DNA of 7,806 nt. It comes from Leptospira ellisii. Lineage in GTDB: Bacteria; Spirochaetota; Leptospiria; Leptospirales; Leptospiraceae. Numbering within the stretch: position 1 is the stretch's first letter; every line of letters begins with the position of its first letter. Below the pieces are notes generated by a model that worked only from the letters and a program-made list of their open reading frames with translations, was not told the origin of the DNA and ran no database searches. A program made the translations under genes and the position numbers. The stretch covers positions 1 to 7,806 of the forward strand of contig NZ_NPEF01000186.1 of NCBI RefSeq assembly GCF_002811955.1, read 5' to 3'. This document shows, piece by piece, positions 1 to 6,635 of this stretch.

Positions 1-239
1 TTTTTCGCGTATAAAACTCCGAGACCGATTCTTGCGGCGACAAAGGTTTCGTTCAAGGAAACTGCTTTGAGAAGTTTTTCCTCGGCTAAATCCAATTCGT
101 TCATATGGGAATGACACATCCCGAGGTGGTAGTTGCCGGCCGGGTCTTCCGGATTTTCCCGCAGATAGATTAGAAGTGCCTTCTTTGCTTCCGGAAGATT
201 TCCGGTCTTTACGTGTTGGAGCGCTTGTTGCAGATTCAT
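1..239 (-). CDS. TPR-repeat protein, N-terminal part (runs off the left edge)
   Basis: Read on the minus strand, an open frame starts at ATG 237-239 and stays open to base 1, giving 79 codons of an incomplete protein beginning [14 protein letters not shown]. The sequence has tetratricopeptide spacing. One helix pair covers roughly residues 1-30, with [19 protein letters not shown] second follows, with [31 protein letters not shown], and a third begins with [17 protein letters not shown] proteins are protein-interaction scaffolds; no substrate or partner can be inferred here. The start is uncertain. ATG 239 has no Shine-Dalgarno sequence. The same frame extends to ATG 327-329 (AAGGA only three bases upstream) and ATG 357-359 (AGGAAG seven bases upstream), before an upstream TAG. 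The extra 30-40 residues would be very Arg/Lys-rich and unlike a TPR, so I keep 239 as the safest start. There is no signal peptide in the short form. Confidence 0.75.
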   Translation of the reverse strand, partial: MNLQQALQHVKTGNLPEAKKALLIYLRENPEDPAGNYHLGMCHSHMNELDLAEEKLLKAVSLNETFVAARIGLGVLYAK

Positions 240-335
240 AAGGACGACCGTTCGGATTTTTTCGAAACTCCCTCCGCTCAGCTTCGATCGGGCCCGGTTT
301 CTGGAAAGTTTTTTACAAGTCCGGCTCATTTTTCC

Positions 336-364
336 TTGGAACCCCGGACGGGATTTCATATAAT
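336..364 (+). promoter_or_regulatory. Sigma70-type promoter of the small-ORF / YvlD-like unit
   Basis: TTGGAA at 336-341 (four of six matches to TTGACA) is followed after exactly 17 bases by a perfect TATAAT at 359-364. Transcription would begin near 371, leaving about 32 bases of leader before the ATG at 403. The AT-rich core (ATATAATAT) is nearly palindromic and could also serve as a -10 for the divergent TPR gene, but no good minus-strand -35 is visible. Confidence 0.6.
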
Positions 365-402
365 ATCTTCCTGGAAGAAAATTCTTACCAATCGAGGAAG
401 AT

Positions 403-591
403 ATGTCCTACATGGCTGTCGGATCCAGGCAGATCCTTTTTTCAGATTCCATTGCGCCGGTTTCCACGGGTTCTTCTCCGAGAGAGATCATCGCGGAGCA
501 GGACAATCAGATCGAATCGACGGATCCCGAGATCGTTCCGCCCGGTTCGCCGCCTCCTTCGATCGGAAAGAACGTCGACGTTTACGTTTAA
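403..591 (+). CDS. Small proline-rich protein of unknown function
   Basis: This is a 62-residue frame I do not recognise. Support for it being real is contextual. A good promoter lies upstream, GAGGAAG sits five bases before the ATG, and the next gene begins only 12 bases after its TAA. The protein is hydrophilic, with no membrane helix, signal peptide or cysteine. The middle is acidic ([16 protein letters not shown]), followed by a proline-rich run (VPPGSPPPS) and a short hydrophobic tail VDVYV, which suggests a disordered peptide. A second ATG at 412 would give a 59-residue form. It may be a partner of the downstream membrane protein, or a translated leader that couples translation to it. 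No function is claimed. Confidence 0.5.
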   Translation: MSYMAVGSRQILFSDSIAPVSTGSSPREIIAEQDNQIESTDPEIVPPGSPPPSIGKNVDVYV

Positions 592-603
592 TACGGAAGT
601 TTT

Positions 604-999
604 ATGACTCATTTTTTATTTTCTCTGGTTCTCATGTCCCTCGTGGTCGAATTCGTTTTTCCTCTGATTCATCCCGACTTTCACGTCGTAGGAGGTTGGT
701 TCCATTCGGTGATGGTCGTGATCGCGTTCGTGGCGATCAACGCCGCGTTGCGTCTCGTTTTGATCGTGATGACGCTCGGGATCGGAATCGTATTCTATTA
801 TCTCAGTCTGGGTTTGATCGGTTTGATCATCAACGCCTGGGTGATTTTGATCATCGGAGGTTGGTTTCCCGGAGCATTGTCCGTTCCGGGATTTTGGTCG
901 GCGTTTTTAGGAGGAATTCTTTTGGTTCTCGCCAATTACGTCGGCAAAACGGAATCCAAAGAATCGAGGGAAAAAAGAAAACGCGAACGAAACGCGTGA
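604..999 (+). CDS. Four-helix membrane protein, YvlD / phage holin 4_2 (DUF) family
   Basis: The 131-residue protein is almost entirely hydrophobic, with four likely membrane segments at about 3-20, 33-57, 60-83 and 96-113, and a short very basic tail ([13 protein letters not shown]) that should sit in the cytoplasm. The ending [27 protein letters not shown] resembles the conserved last helices of the bacterial YvlD-like family (Pfam Phage_holin_4_2). Length is typical for that family. Despite the name, these are chromosomal inner-membrane proteins of unclear role, and nothing nearby (no endolysin, no phage genes) suggests lysis. ACGGAAG sits four bases before the ATG. It is probably translated from the same mRNA as the 62-residue gene upstream. 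Confidence 0.8.
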   Translation: MTHFLFSLVLMSLVVEFVFPLIHPDFHVVGGWFHSVMVVIAFVAINAALRLVLIVMTLGIGIVFYYLSLGLIGLIINAWVILIIGGWFPGALSVPGFWSAFLGGILLVLANYVGKTESKESREKRKRERNA

Positions 1000-1008
1000 A
1001 TCCGTTTC

Positions 1009-1659
1009 CTAAACGCGTATGGATCGGAAATAATCCTTGAGAATCGAATCGACCTGTTCGAAGGAATGGTATCCCCGTATCAGAACGCCGCTTTCCACTC
1101 CATCAGAAAAAATGAATGTAGGAAACGCGCTTACTCCGGCGGAAAATCCGTAATAAAAATCCGTCCAAGTTTCCGATTCAGTATCCTCGTCTTCGAACGT
1201 CTTTCGGAATCGGTCGGGATCGACGCCCAATTTTCGCGCGGCGTTTAGGAAGGTTTCGTATTCCGTCGGGTTCCGATTTTCGTAGAAGAAGGTTTTTGAA
1301 ACTTCTCCCAGATATTCGAATACGATTTCGGGGGAGATTTTTTGGACGGCGATTATCGCCTTACACGCGTTCAGCGAGTTATAGAGTATATCGGTTCGGT
1401 TCAGGATTTCAGGAACGAACGGCTGTTTGGTGACGGCTTCCGCGTCCCTCCATTCGTATTTTAGAATTTTGGAAAGTTCGGGGGTAAACGGCTCGGCGGT
1501 TTCTCCGAATCTCAATCCGCCCAAGATCAGAGAGAATCGTATCCTGTCCGAATACGATTCCAGAATTTTACGGAAGACAGGATAAAAACCGTAACACCAG
1601 GGGCAGAGGGGGTCCGCTGCGTACAGTATCGAATGTTTTAAGAGGGGAATTTCGTTCAT
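1009..1659 (-). CDS. DsbA-family (FrnE-like) thioredoxin-fold oxidoreductase
   Basis: The 216-residue protein begins with a thioredoxin beta strand leading into the active site CPWC at residues 19-22 (context [13 protein letters not shown]), as in the FrnE-like branch of the DsbA family. A helical insertion follows (about 60-165), then the second half of the fold with the expected cis-proline at P180 (SAFPTF) and a final strand and helix. There is no signal peptide, so it should be cytoplasmic, unlike periplasmic DsbA. Related proteins act as thiol-disulfide oxidoreductases or isomerases, sometimes in stress responses; the substrate here is unknown. AAGGA lies ten bases before the ATG. It converges on the YvlD-like gene with nine bases between the stop codons, and no terminator is visible in that gap. 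Confidence 0.85.
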   Translation of the reverse strand: MNEIPLLKHSILYAADPLCPWCYGFYPVFRKILESYSDRIRFSLILGGLRFGETAEPFTPELSKILKYEWRDAEAVTKQPFVPEILNRTDILYNSLNACKAIIAVQKISPEIVFEYLGEVSKTFFYENRNPTEYETFLNAARKLGVDPDRFRKTFEDEDTESETWTDFYYGFSAGVSAFPTFIFSDGVESGVLIRGYHSFEQVDSILKDYFRSIRV

Positions 1660-1703
1660 GGATTTCGAGTCCTTCTTTTTTCTTTTCCGAGTTCGGAATG
1701 TTC

Positions 1704-1717
1704 GCAGGAGTTCCCGC
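1704..1717. repeat. Dispersed GGAGTTCCC repeat, copy 1
   Basis: GCAGGAGTTCCCGC is identical to the copy at 1971-1984. It resembles the extragenic GTAGGAGTTCCCACA-type elements I associate with Leptospira (from memory). The core GGGA/TCCC-like halves make it weakly palindromic. Confidence 0.6.
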
Positions 1718-1753
1718 TTTTTGGGCGGTTTATCGGAATGATTTCGGGGAAAT

Positions 1754-1767
1754 GTGGGAGTTCCCCC
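1754..1767. repeat. Dispersed GGAGTTCCC repeat, variant copy 2
   Basis: GTGGGAGTTCCCCC shares the GGAGTTCCC core with copies at 1704 and 1971. Its GGGA-GT-TCCC centre is a more perfect palindrome than theirs. Confidence 0.55.
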
Positions 1768-1786
1768 AACGGTTTGAAGTGAAAAT

Positions 1787-1801
1787 TTTCGGTGTTTTTT
1801 C
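1787..1801. repeat. 15-bp inverted repeat, left arm
   Basis: TTTCGGTGTTTTTTC is the exact reverse complement of 1997-2011. The arms lie 195 bases apart and bracket the 24-bp element and one GGAGTTCCC copy. Confidence 0.55.
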
Positions 1802-1891
1802 GGCGCATTTCGTAGAGGGTTTTTGGGATCGGTATGAGTTCACCCAGAACTTTCTATTTCCAAGGAATAGGGGACTCGCACCGTGATCGAT

Positions 1892-1915
1892 CCGTTTTTA
1901 GGTGTTCCTACGTTT
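1892..1915 (-). repeat. 24-bp dispersed repeat, copy 1 (inverted relative to 6533-6556)
   Basis: On the minus strand this 24-base segment, with core GTAGGAACACCTA, is identical to plus-strand bases 6533-6556, about 4.6 kb away. The core is an imperfect palindrome (GTAGG and CCTA arms) and looks related to the GGAGTTCCC repeats nearby. Confidence 0.7.
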
Positions 1916-1970
1916 AATCCCGGAAATCGTTTTCCTGAAAATCCCGATTTTCGAAAAATCCGAGTTTCGA

Positions 1971-1984
1971 GCAGGAGTTCCCGC
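1971..1984. repeat. Dispersed GGAGTTCCC repeat, copy 3
   Basis: GCAGGAGTTCCCGC is identical to copy 1. It continues into CAATCGTTTGTAGGAA, a degenerate inverted half, which suggests a decayed stem-loop element spanning about 1971-2000. Confidence 0.6.
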
Positions 1985-1996
1985 AATCGTTTGTAG

Positions 1997-2011
1997 GAAA
2001 AAACACCGAAA
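1997..2011. repeat. 15-bp inverted repeat, right arm
   Basis: GAAAAAACACCGAAA matches the reverse complement of 1787-1801 over all 15 bases. Confidence 0.55.
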
Positions 2012-2033
2012 GAGATGTCGGTCCTCCGTACAC

Positions 2034-2060
2034 AAAAAAGGCGGGATAAACCCGCCTTTT
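2034..2060 (-). terminator. Rho-independent terminator of the small membrane protein gene
   Basis: AAAAGGCGGG (2036-2045) and CCCGCCTTTT (2051-2060) form a perfect 10-bp stem with a five-base loop. On the minus strand the hairpin is followed by a run of T, and it sits about 22 bases after the stop codon at 2083. It may also stop plus-strand transcription, since a TTTT run ends the stem on that side. Confidence 0.85.
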
Positions 2061-2072
2061 CGATTCTTGTTT

Positions 2073-2367
<295 letters not shown>

Positions 2368-2444
2368 GGTGAACCCTCCTTATTACCTCTAGTTAGACTC
2401 GGACCCGTTCGCAAATACCGCGCGAATTTTATTTTATTCGAAAC

Positions 2445-2450
2445 ATTATA
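2445..2450 (-). promoter_or_regulatory. Candidate -10 element for the small membrane protein gene
   Basis: A perfect TATAAT reads on the minus strand about 78 bases before the ATG at 2367, in an AT-rich region. TTGAAC lies only eight bases upstream, too close to be its -35, and no good -35 sits at 16-18 bases, so the promoter is tentative. The palindrome TAACGTTA (about 2467-2474) lies just upstream and could be a protein site. Confidence 0.35.
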
Positions 2451-2538
2451 TAATAAGCGTTCAATCTAACGTTAGCGACTTCGGTTTAAAAAATATCATC
2501 CTTACTTCGTATTCCGAAACCGATTTTTAAACGAACAA

Positions 2539-2558
2539 GGTTCGATCGGGATCGAACC
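2539..2558 (-). terminator. Candidate terminator hairpin after the phosphatase gene
   Basis: GGTTCGAT (2539-2546) and ATCGAACC (2551-2558) form a perfect 8-bp stem with a four-base loop, about 50 bases past the stop codon at 2610. On the minus strand it is followed by TTGTTCGTTT, a T-rich but imperfect tail. The motif resembles a tRNA T-arm, but no tRNA surrounds it. Confidence 0.45.
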
Positions 2559-2609
2559 GGACGGCGGCGAATCAATATATTCAGAAATACTAAATTAGAA
2601 AAACGTATT

Positions 2610-4373
2610 TTATTTACGATCGACGACGAGGAGAGTGACGTCGTCGTCGAACTTCGGCCGATTGCAGTATTCCACACAATCGCCGACGATCCGGGTCGCG
2701 GCCTCTTTGGAATTTTTGGAGATCGATTTGCGGATGGAAAGAGATATGGCTTCTTCGCTGTATCTTCTGGAACGATCCTCTGAGGAATGTTCCGAAATCC
2801 CGTCCGTATACAACACGAGACGATCCCCGCTTTCGAAAGATCCGGTGTTTTCCTCGAAGAACAGATCGGGAATCACGCCGATCAGTTTTCCCTTCGTTTC
2901 CAAGGGGATCATGGTATCGGCGGTTCGTTTTAATAAGAGAGGATGATTGTGTCCTGCGTTGGAATAGAGGATCGTATCCTTTTCGGTGTCGATGACGCAG
3001 TAAAAGGCGGTCACGAAATTTCCGGCCATCTTATTGTTCAACGCGTGGTTGAGTCCGGTAAAAAACTTGGAGGGACTGGAAAGGATTTCCTTGTCGTAGG
3101 TAGATACGATCGTATTGATCACCGCCGCGATTACCGAAGCGGAAAGCCCGTGACCGGAAACGTCGGCGATCAAAAATCCGGTCCGTTCCGTATCGAGTTT
3201 GAAGATACTGTAAAAGTCCCCGCCCACGTTCGAATAGGGAATGTGTTCCGCTCCCACTTCCAAACCTTTGATGTAGGGAATCGTCGTCGGTATCACCTTG
3301 GACATCACTTCCCGCGCCCTTTGTAATTCCCGATCGCTATCCACGACTCTGTGGAAAAGATCCGCGTTTTTGATCGTTACGGAAAGACGGTTGGCGACGG
3401 CGCCCAACATTTCGAGGTCGTTTTGATGGAATGCGAATCCGGAATTTTTGCTGTTAACGCTGATGACTCCCAAAAGTTCGTCCCTGTAAATCAAAGGGGA
3501 GGAGATGAGGGAATTCGTCTCGAACTTATACTTCGCGTTCTGATCGTATCGTTTGTCCTCTTCCAGATTTTGGATCAGCAGACTTTTTCTCTCCAAGGCG
3601 ACCCATCCGGCGATACCTTCTCCGAACGGAACCACGATCGAATGCAGAGCCTCTTTGGGGATTCCCTTGGCCGCCAAAATACGAAGCGATCGATTGGCGT
3701 GATCCGCGAGATAGATCGTCCCTGTTTTCGCCTCCAAAAATTCCAGAACCTTTTCCAAAACCCAACTTCCCAGTTCGTGGATGCTTTTTTCGGACACGAT
3801 CAGTTTTTCGAATTCGTATAGAAGCGAAAGTTCCAGGATCCTCTTTTTGAGGTTGTCGTGGATCTTGGCGTTTTGGATCGCGATGGCCGCGACTTCCGAA
3901 AGGGAGGTCAGATAATTCAGATCCGAGGCGTCGAAGGAACGCTCCTGGGTTTTGTTCAGAATTTCCAAGGTCCCGATGATTTTATCTTCCACGAACAAAG
4001 GCACGCATACCAGGGAACGGGTTCGATAACCGGTCTTTTGATCCCATGCCTGATTGAATCTCGGATCCGAATACGCGTCTTCCAGAATGATCGGCTTTTT
4101 TTCCTTGGCGACCCAACCGGCGATGCCCTGTCCGACGTCGAGACGGCCGTATTTTTGGATGATTTCCCCTTTTTCCCCCAAGGCCACTTCGCAATATAGA
4201 AATTCTCCGGCCTCGTCGAGAAGAAACAGGGAACTCGCTTCCGCCTCCAAAAGATCCTTGGAATATAACATGATCAAAGGCAGAAGCTGATAAAGATCCA
4301 AATTGGCGTTTAAGATCGTGCTCGTATTGAGGATGCTTTTCAGTTTTTGAAATTCTAAATCGGCTTGAACCAT
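2610..4373 (-). CDS. GAF-GAF-SpoIIE (PP2C-type) serine/threonine phosphatase, RsbU-like
   Basis: The 587-residue protein has two tandem GAF sensor domains (about 24-170 and 191-338), a helical linker (338-362) and a C-terminal SpoIIE/PP2C phosphatase domain (371-586). The GAF domains look like a duplication: GQGIAGWVA at 81-89 recurs as GEGIAGWVA at 251-259. The metal-binding signature of the phosphatase is intact: GGD (384-386), DVSGHG (404-409), NAGH (472-475), YTDG (522-525) and DDDV (576-579). It should therefore be an active Mn/Mg-dependent phosphatase. Relatives dephosphorylate STAS anti-sigma-factor antagonists in partner switching; no antagonist or anti-sigma gene is in the window. 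There is no membrane segment, so it is cytoplasmic. The start is chosen at ATG 4371-4373, with a weak AGAAAG upstream; a TTG at 4413-4415 would add 14 residues but has no ribosome site. Confidence 0.93.
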   Translation of the reverse strand: MVQADLEFQKLKSILNTSTILNANLDLYQLLPLIMLYSKDLLEAEASSLFLLDEAGEFLYCEVALGEKGEIIQKYGRLDVGQGIAGWVAKEKKPIILEDAYSDPRFNQAWDQKTGYRTRSLVCVPLFVEDKIIGTLEILNKTQERSFDASDLNYLTSLSEVAAIAIQNAKIHDNLKKRILELSLLYEFEKLIVSEKSIHELGSWVLEKVLEFLEAKTGTIYLADHANRSLRILAAKGIPKEALHSIVVPFGEGIAGWVALERKSLLIQNLEEDKRYDQNAKYKFETNSLISSPLIYRDELLGVISVNSKNSGFAFHQNDLEMLGAVANRLSVTIKNADLFHRVVDSDRELQRAREVMSKVIPTTIPYIKGLEVGAEHIPYSNVGGDFYSIFKLDTERTGFLIADVSGHGLSASVIAAVINTIVSTYDKEILSSPSKFFTGLNHALNNKMAGNFVTAFYCVIDTEKDTILYSNAGHNHPLLLKRTADTMIPLETKGKLIGVIPDLFFEENTGSFESGDRLVLYTDGISEHSSEDRSRRYSEEAISLSIRKSISKNSKEAATRIVGDCVEYCNRPKFDDDVTLLVVDRK

Positions 4374-4524
4374 GGAACTTTCTGTCAATGCTACGGAAAT
4401 CGGAAGGTTCGTCAAGGGTTTGGGAATATTCGACTTGATGAAAATACGAATGCCGTTTTTCTAAAGATTCCGGATTTTAAACCGAATAGAAACTTCGATC
4501 GTTTTTTACGGTCATATTAAGGTA

Positions 4525-5724
4525 ATGGAAAATCAAATCTCCCGCTTTCTCGTATTTCTCGGAGTGTTCACTCTGATCATCGGATTGGGTTATACCTATA
4601 CCGGATTCCGTTTGATCCAAGGTCTGGGGGCGCAGGGTTGGGCGTCCTGGTTGGCTTGGATCCTGATCGTTTTGTTCACTCTGAGCATTCCGATCAGCTA
4701 TTATATCAGTCTTACCTCCGATCGGGAAGGAATTCAAACCGCGTTTTCCTATCTCGCGTTCACCGGTCTGGGATTTTTTACGATCCTTTTCAGCCTGGTT
4801 TTGTTGAAGGACATAACCACGGCTTCCGTGAGCGGAATCGCAAGCGTTCTTCCGGGTTCGGGCGAGGAGGGGGAATTTTCCTTTTTCGGAAGAAAGGAAT
4901 TCCTCAATCGCATCTTGAGCGTTTCCGTTTTGGGTTTGGCGGGAGGTTTGACCGGAATCGGCTTTTACCAAGCGCATCGTAAATTGAAGATACTTCCCGT
5001 CACCGTTCCCGGAGAGAATCTGCATTCCTCTCTGGAAGGATTTCGCATCGTCCAGATTTCGGATATCCACATCGGACCCACGATCAAGAAGAGTTTTTTG
5101 GAAGCGGTGGTAAGAACCGTAAACGAATTAAAACCGGATCTGGTCGCGATCACGGGCGATCTTGTGGACGGCCCGGTGAACAAACTCAAACATCATATCA
5201 CCCCTTTGGCCGATCTGAAATCCAAACACGGAACTTTTTTCGTGACCGGAAACCACGAGTATTATTCGGGGGTGCTCTCCTGGATTCGGGAATTGGAAAG
5301 TCACGGGATCGAAGTTTTGTTAAACGAAAACAGGGTTTTGGAACACGGTTCCGCCAAACTCACATTAGCCGGAGTCACGGATCTCAAGGCGGGTTCCATT
5401 CTTCCGGAACACAAAACCGATCCGCATCGCGCGATGAAAGGCGGCGAGAATTCGGATTACAAGGTTTTGCTCGCTCATCAACCCAACAGCGTGTTCGAAG
5501 GCGCGGAAGCCGGTTTTGATCTGCAACTCTCCGGGCATACACACGGAGGACAGTATTTTCCCGGGAATTTCCTCATCTATCTCGCGCAGAAGTTCGTCGC
5601 CGGTCTGCATAGACATAAGTCCACTTGGATTTACGTCAGCAGGGGTACCGGGTATTGGGGACCGCCCTTACGTTTGGGGGCGCCTTCCGAAATCAGCGTG
5701 ATCGAATTGAAGAAGAATTCCTAA
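4525..5724 (+). CDS. Membrane-anchored calcineurin-like metallophosphoesterase (YkuE/YaeI-like)
   Basis: The 399-residue protein starts with four likely membrane helices (about 7-27, 41-62, 73-95 and 130-148), then a full metallophosphoesterase domain from about 170. All metal-ligand motifs are present: SDIH (179-182), GDLVD (211-215), GNHE (242-245), AHQP (317-320) and GHTHGGQ (337-343). The SDIHIGP, GHTHGGQ and late [10 protein letters not shown] pattern fits the YkuE/YaeI branch, whose members are envelope phosphodiesterases with poorly known substrates. The basic stretch RKEFLN (123-128) before the last helix should stay inside, placing the catalytic domain in the periplasm. It resembles the twin-arginine leader of YkuE with RK in place of RR. 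AAGG is only two bases from the ATG, an unusually short spacing, but no other start fits. It diverges from the phosphatase gene and precedes the MORN lipoprotein. Confidence 0.9.
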   Translation: MENQISRFLVFLGVFTLIIGLGYTYTGFRLIQGLGAQGWASWLAWILIVLFTLSIPISYYISLTSDREGIQTAFSYLAFTGLGFFTILFSLVLLKDITTASVSGIASVLPGSGEEGEFSFFGRKEFLNRILSVSVLGLAGGLTGIGFYQAHRKLKILPVTVPGENLHSSLEGFRIVQISDIHIGPTIKKSFLEAVVRTVNELKPDLVAITGDLVDGPVNKLKHHITPLADLKSKHGTFFVTGNHEYYSGVLSWIRELESHGIEVLLNENRVLEHGSAKLTLAGVTDLKAGSILPEHKTDPHRAMKGGENSDYKVLLAHQPNSVFEGAEAGFDLQLSGHTHGGQYFPGNFLIYLAQKFVAGLHRHKSTWIYVSRGTGYWGPPLRLGAPSEISVIELKKNS

Positions 5725-5769
5725 AAATCCGATAGTATTTAGAAAGGACTTCGAACGTGGAGGATGGAC

Positions 5770-6399
5770 ATGGTCCTTTCCGGAATCTATCGAACAACTA
5801 CCGCAACCGCGATTTTGCTTTGTCTTTTTTCGGTCGGCTGCGGTAAAAAAAACAAGGAAATCCCCAAATCGGCGGAGGTTCAAAAAAAATCCTCCGTCAA
5901 AAAGAACGACCTCGATCTGGAACCGGATATCAAAGAGAGGAAATTCTTTCAGGAAGACGCGTTCGGTCAGCCTAAAAAATACGTGGAACCCGAATCCGCG
6001 CAGGAAGAATCTTCGTCGACGTCGACCGAAACTCTTCGGCCTCAAAAAGAAAACAAATCCATGGCCTCTTATCTCGGATCCTCTCCCGGATGCAAGTCGG
6101 GAAACTGCAAAAACGGAAACGGAATTTACGTCTACGATTCGGGCGAAGTGTATTCGGGAAGTTTCAAGAACGATCAAAGACACGGTTCCGGAAGCATCCA
6201 GTATAAGGACGGGGATCGTTTTTCCGGAGGATTCCGCTTTGATAAAAAAAACGGACCGGGCACTTACCGTTTTTCGAGCGGCGCCGTTTTTAGCGGACGT
6301 TTTCTCGACGACGGGGAAAGCGCCGAAGGTTCTTTGACGGTCGGAAAAAAAAGAAAGGAATGTTCCATCATTCGAAATAGGATGAGTTGTGCTCGTTGA
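5770..6399 (+). CDS. MORN-repeat lipoprotein
   Basis: This is a 209-residue protein. ATG 5770 is chosen because GGAGG lies six bases before it; the earlier ATG at 5764 abuts GGAGG directly and is unlikely. The N-terminus is a signal peptide with a hydrophobic core (ATAILLCLFSVG) ending in C24 followed by GKKNK. SVGC is a relaxed, spirochaete-like lipobox, so the protein is probably lipidated. A charged low-complexity linker (about 26-100) leads to three MORN repeats: GNGIYVYDSGEVYSGSFKND, GSGSIQYKDGDRFSGGFRFD and GPGTYRFSSGAVFSGRF (from about 116 to 180). CKSGNCKNGNG just before them gives two cysteines, and two more (in KECS and MSCAR) lie near the C-terminus, so disulfides are possible. MORN repeats mediate protein or lipid contacts. 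It lies 45 bases after the metallophosphoesterase with no terminator between, so co-transcription is likely. Function unknown. Confidence 0.87.
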   Translation: MVLSGIYRTTTATAILLCLFSVGCGKKNKEIPKSAEVQKKSSVKKNDLDLEPDIKERKFFQEDAFGQPKKYVEPESAQEESSSTSTETLRPQKENKSMASYLGSSPGCKSGNCKNGNGIYVYDSGEVYSGSFKNDQRHGSGSIQYKDGDRFSGGFRFDKKNGPGTYRFSSGAVFSGRFLDDGESAEGSLTVGKKRKECSIIRNRMSCAR

Positions 6400-6532
6400 T
6401 CGATTTTGAATATTCTGATTTTTGAATCTATTAGAAGTGGAATCTTTTTTCCGTTTTGATATGGAGCGGACGGGAAACACCGTCGGAGATCCGCAGTAAA
6501 GAGGGTTTCGTCGGTAAAACGATCGGCCGATA

Positions 6533-6556
6533 AAACGTAGGAACACCTAAAAACGG
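6533..6556 (+). repeat. 24-bp dispersed repeat, copy 2
   Basis: This is a perfect 24-base match, in opposite orientation, to 1892-1915 (core GTAGGAACACCTA). Its right end runs into the first arm of the terminator hairpin at 6555. Confidence 0.7.
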
Positions 6557-6582
6557 GAAATTCCGCGGAATTTTCCCTTTTT
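6555..6582 (+). terminator. Bidirectional rho-independent terminator between convergent genes
   Basis: GGGAAATTCC (6555-6564) pairs with GGAATTTTCCC (6567-6577) with one bulged T, followed by TTTTT (6578-6582). On the minus strand the same hairpin is followed by GTTTTTA. It can therefore end the MORN lipoprotein transcript and back up termination of the AraC gene. Confidence 0.8.
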
Positions 6583-6585
6583 AAA

Positions 6586-6608
6586 TCCGCCGCGCGAAAA
6601 GCGGCGGA
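6586..6608 (-). terminator. Second hairpin, first met by transcripts of the AraC gene
   Basis: TCCGCCGC (6586-6593) and GCGGCGGA (6601-6608) form a perfect GC-rich 8-bp stem with a seven-base loop, about 27 bases after the stop codon at 6636. On the minus strand only TTT follows directly, so full termination may rely on this hairpin plus the neighbouring one. Confidence 0.65.
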
Positions 6609-6635
6609 CGATTTTACGGGTTTTGACGGATGTTT

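Larger units (their letters stand above)
1660..2033. other. Gene-free stretch with short repeats
   Basis: About 370 bases lie between the DsbA-like start and the terminator of the next gene. I see no frame with a ribosome site or protein-like composition on either strand. The stretch holds repeated palindromic motifs (listed separately) plus two smaller inverted repeats: AGTTC/GAACT at 1837-1851 and CTATTTCC/GGAATAG at 1854-1870. It must also contain the promoter of the DsbA-like gene, but I could not pick a convincing -10/-35 pair. Confidence 0.6.

Noticed and set aside
604..999. Prophage holin
   Set aside because: The family name contains 'phage holin', but there is no endolysin, structural phage gene or integrase nearby, and the family is common on bacterial chromosomes.
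213..1040. Long open frame (275 codons) on the plus strand
   Set aside because: It covers the TPR start, the small ORF and the YvlD-like gene in a different frame and is Arg/Phe-rich. The competing frames have a promoter, ribosome sites and a recognisable membrane protein.
2539..2558. Possible tRNA T-arm (GGTTCGATC)
   Set aside because: The match is explained by a perfect hairpin. No acceptor, D or anticodon arm can be built around it on either strand.
2621..2649. 9-bp inverted repeat CGACGACGA / TCGTCGTCG near the phosphatase stop codon
   Set aside because: It arises from codons for the conserved DDDV metal motif and the following VVD residues, so it needs no separate regulatory explanation.
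4477..5070. 197-codon minus-strand frame opposite the metallophosphoesterase
   Set aside because: It is antisense to well-supported membrane helices and has no ribosome site or recognisable domain.
5668..6546. Long open frame (292 codons) on the minus strand
   Set aside because: It lies antisense to the metallophosphoesterase end and the MORN lipoprotein. Its translation is dominated by Phe, Arg and Ser with no domain pattern, as expected from the complement of Lys/Glu/Ser-rich codons.
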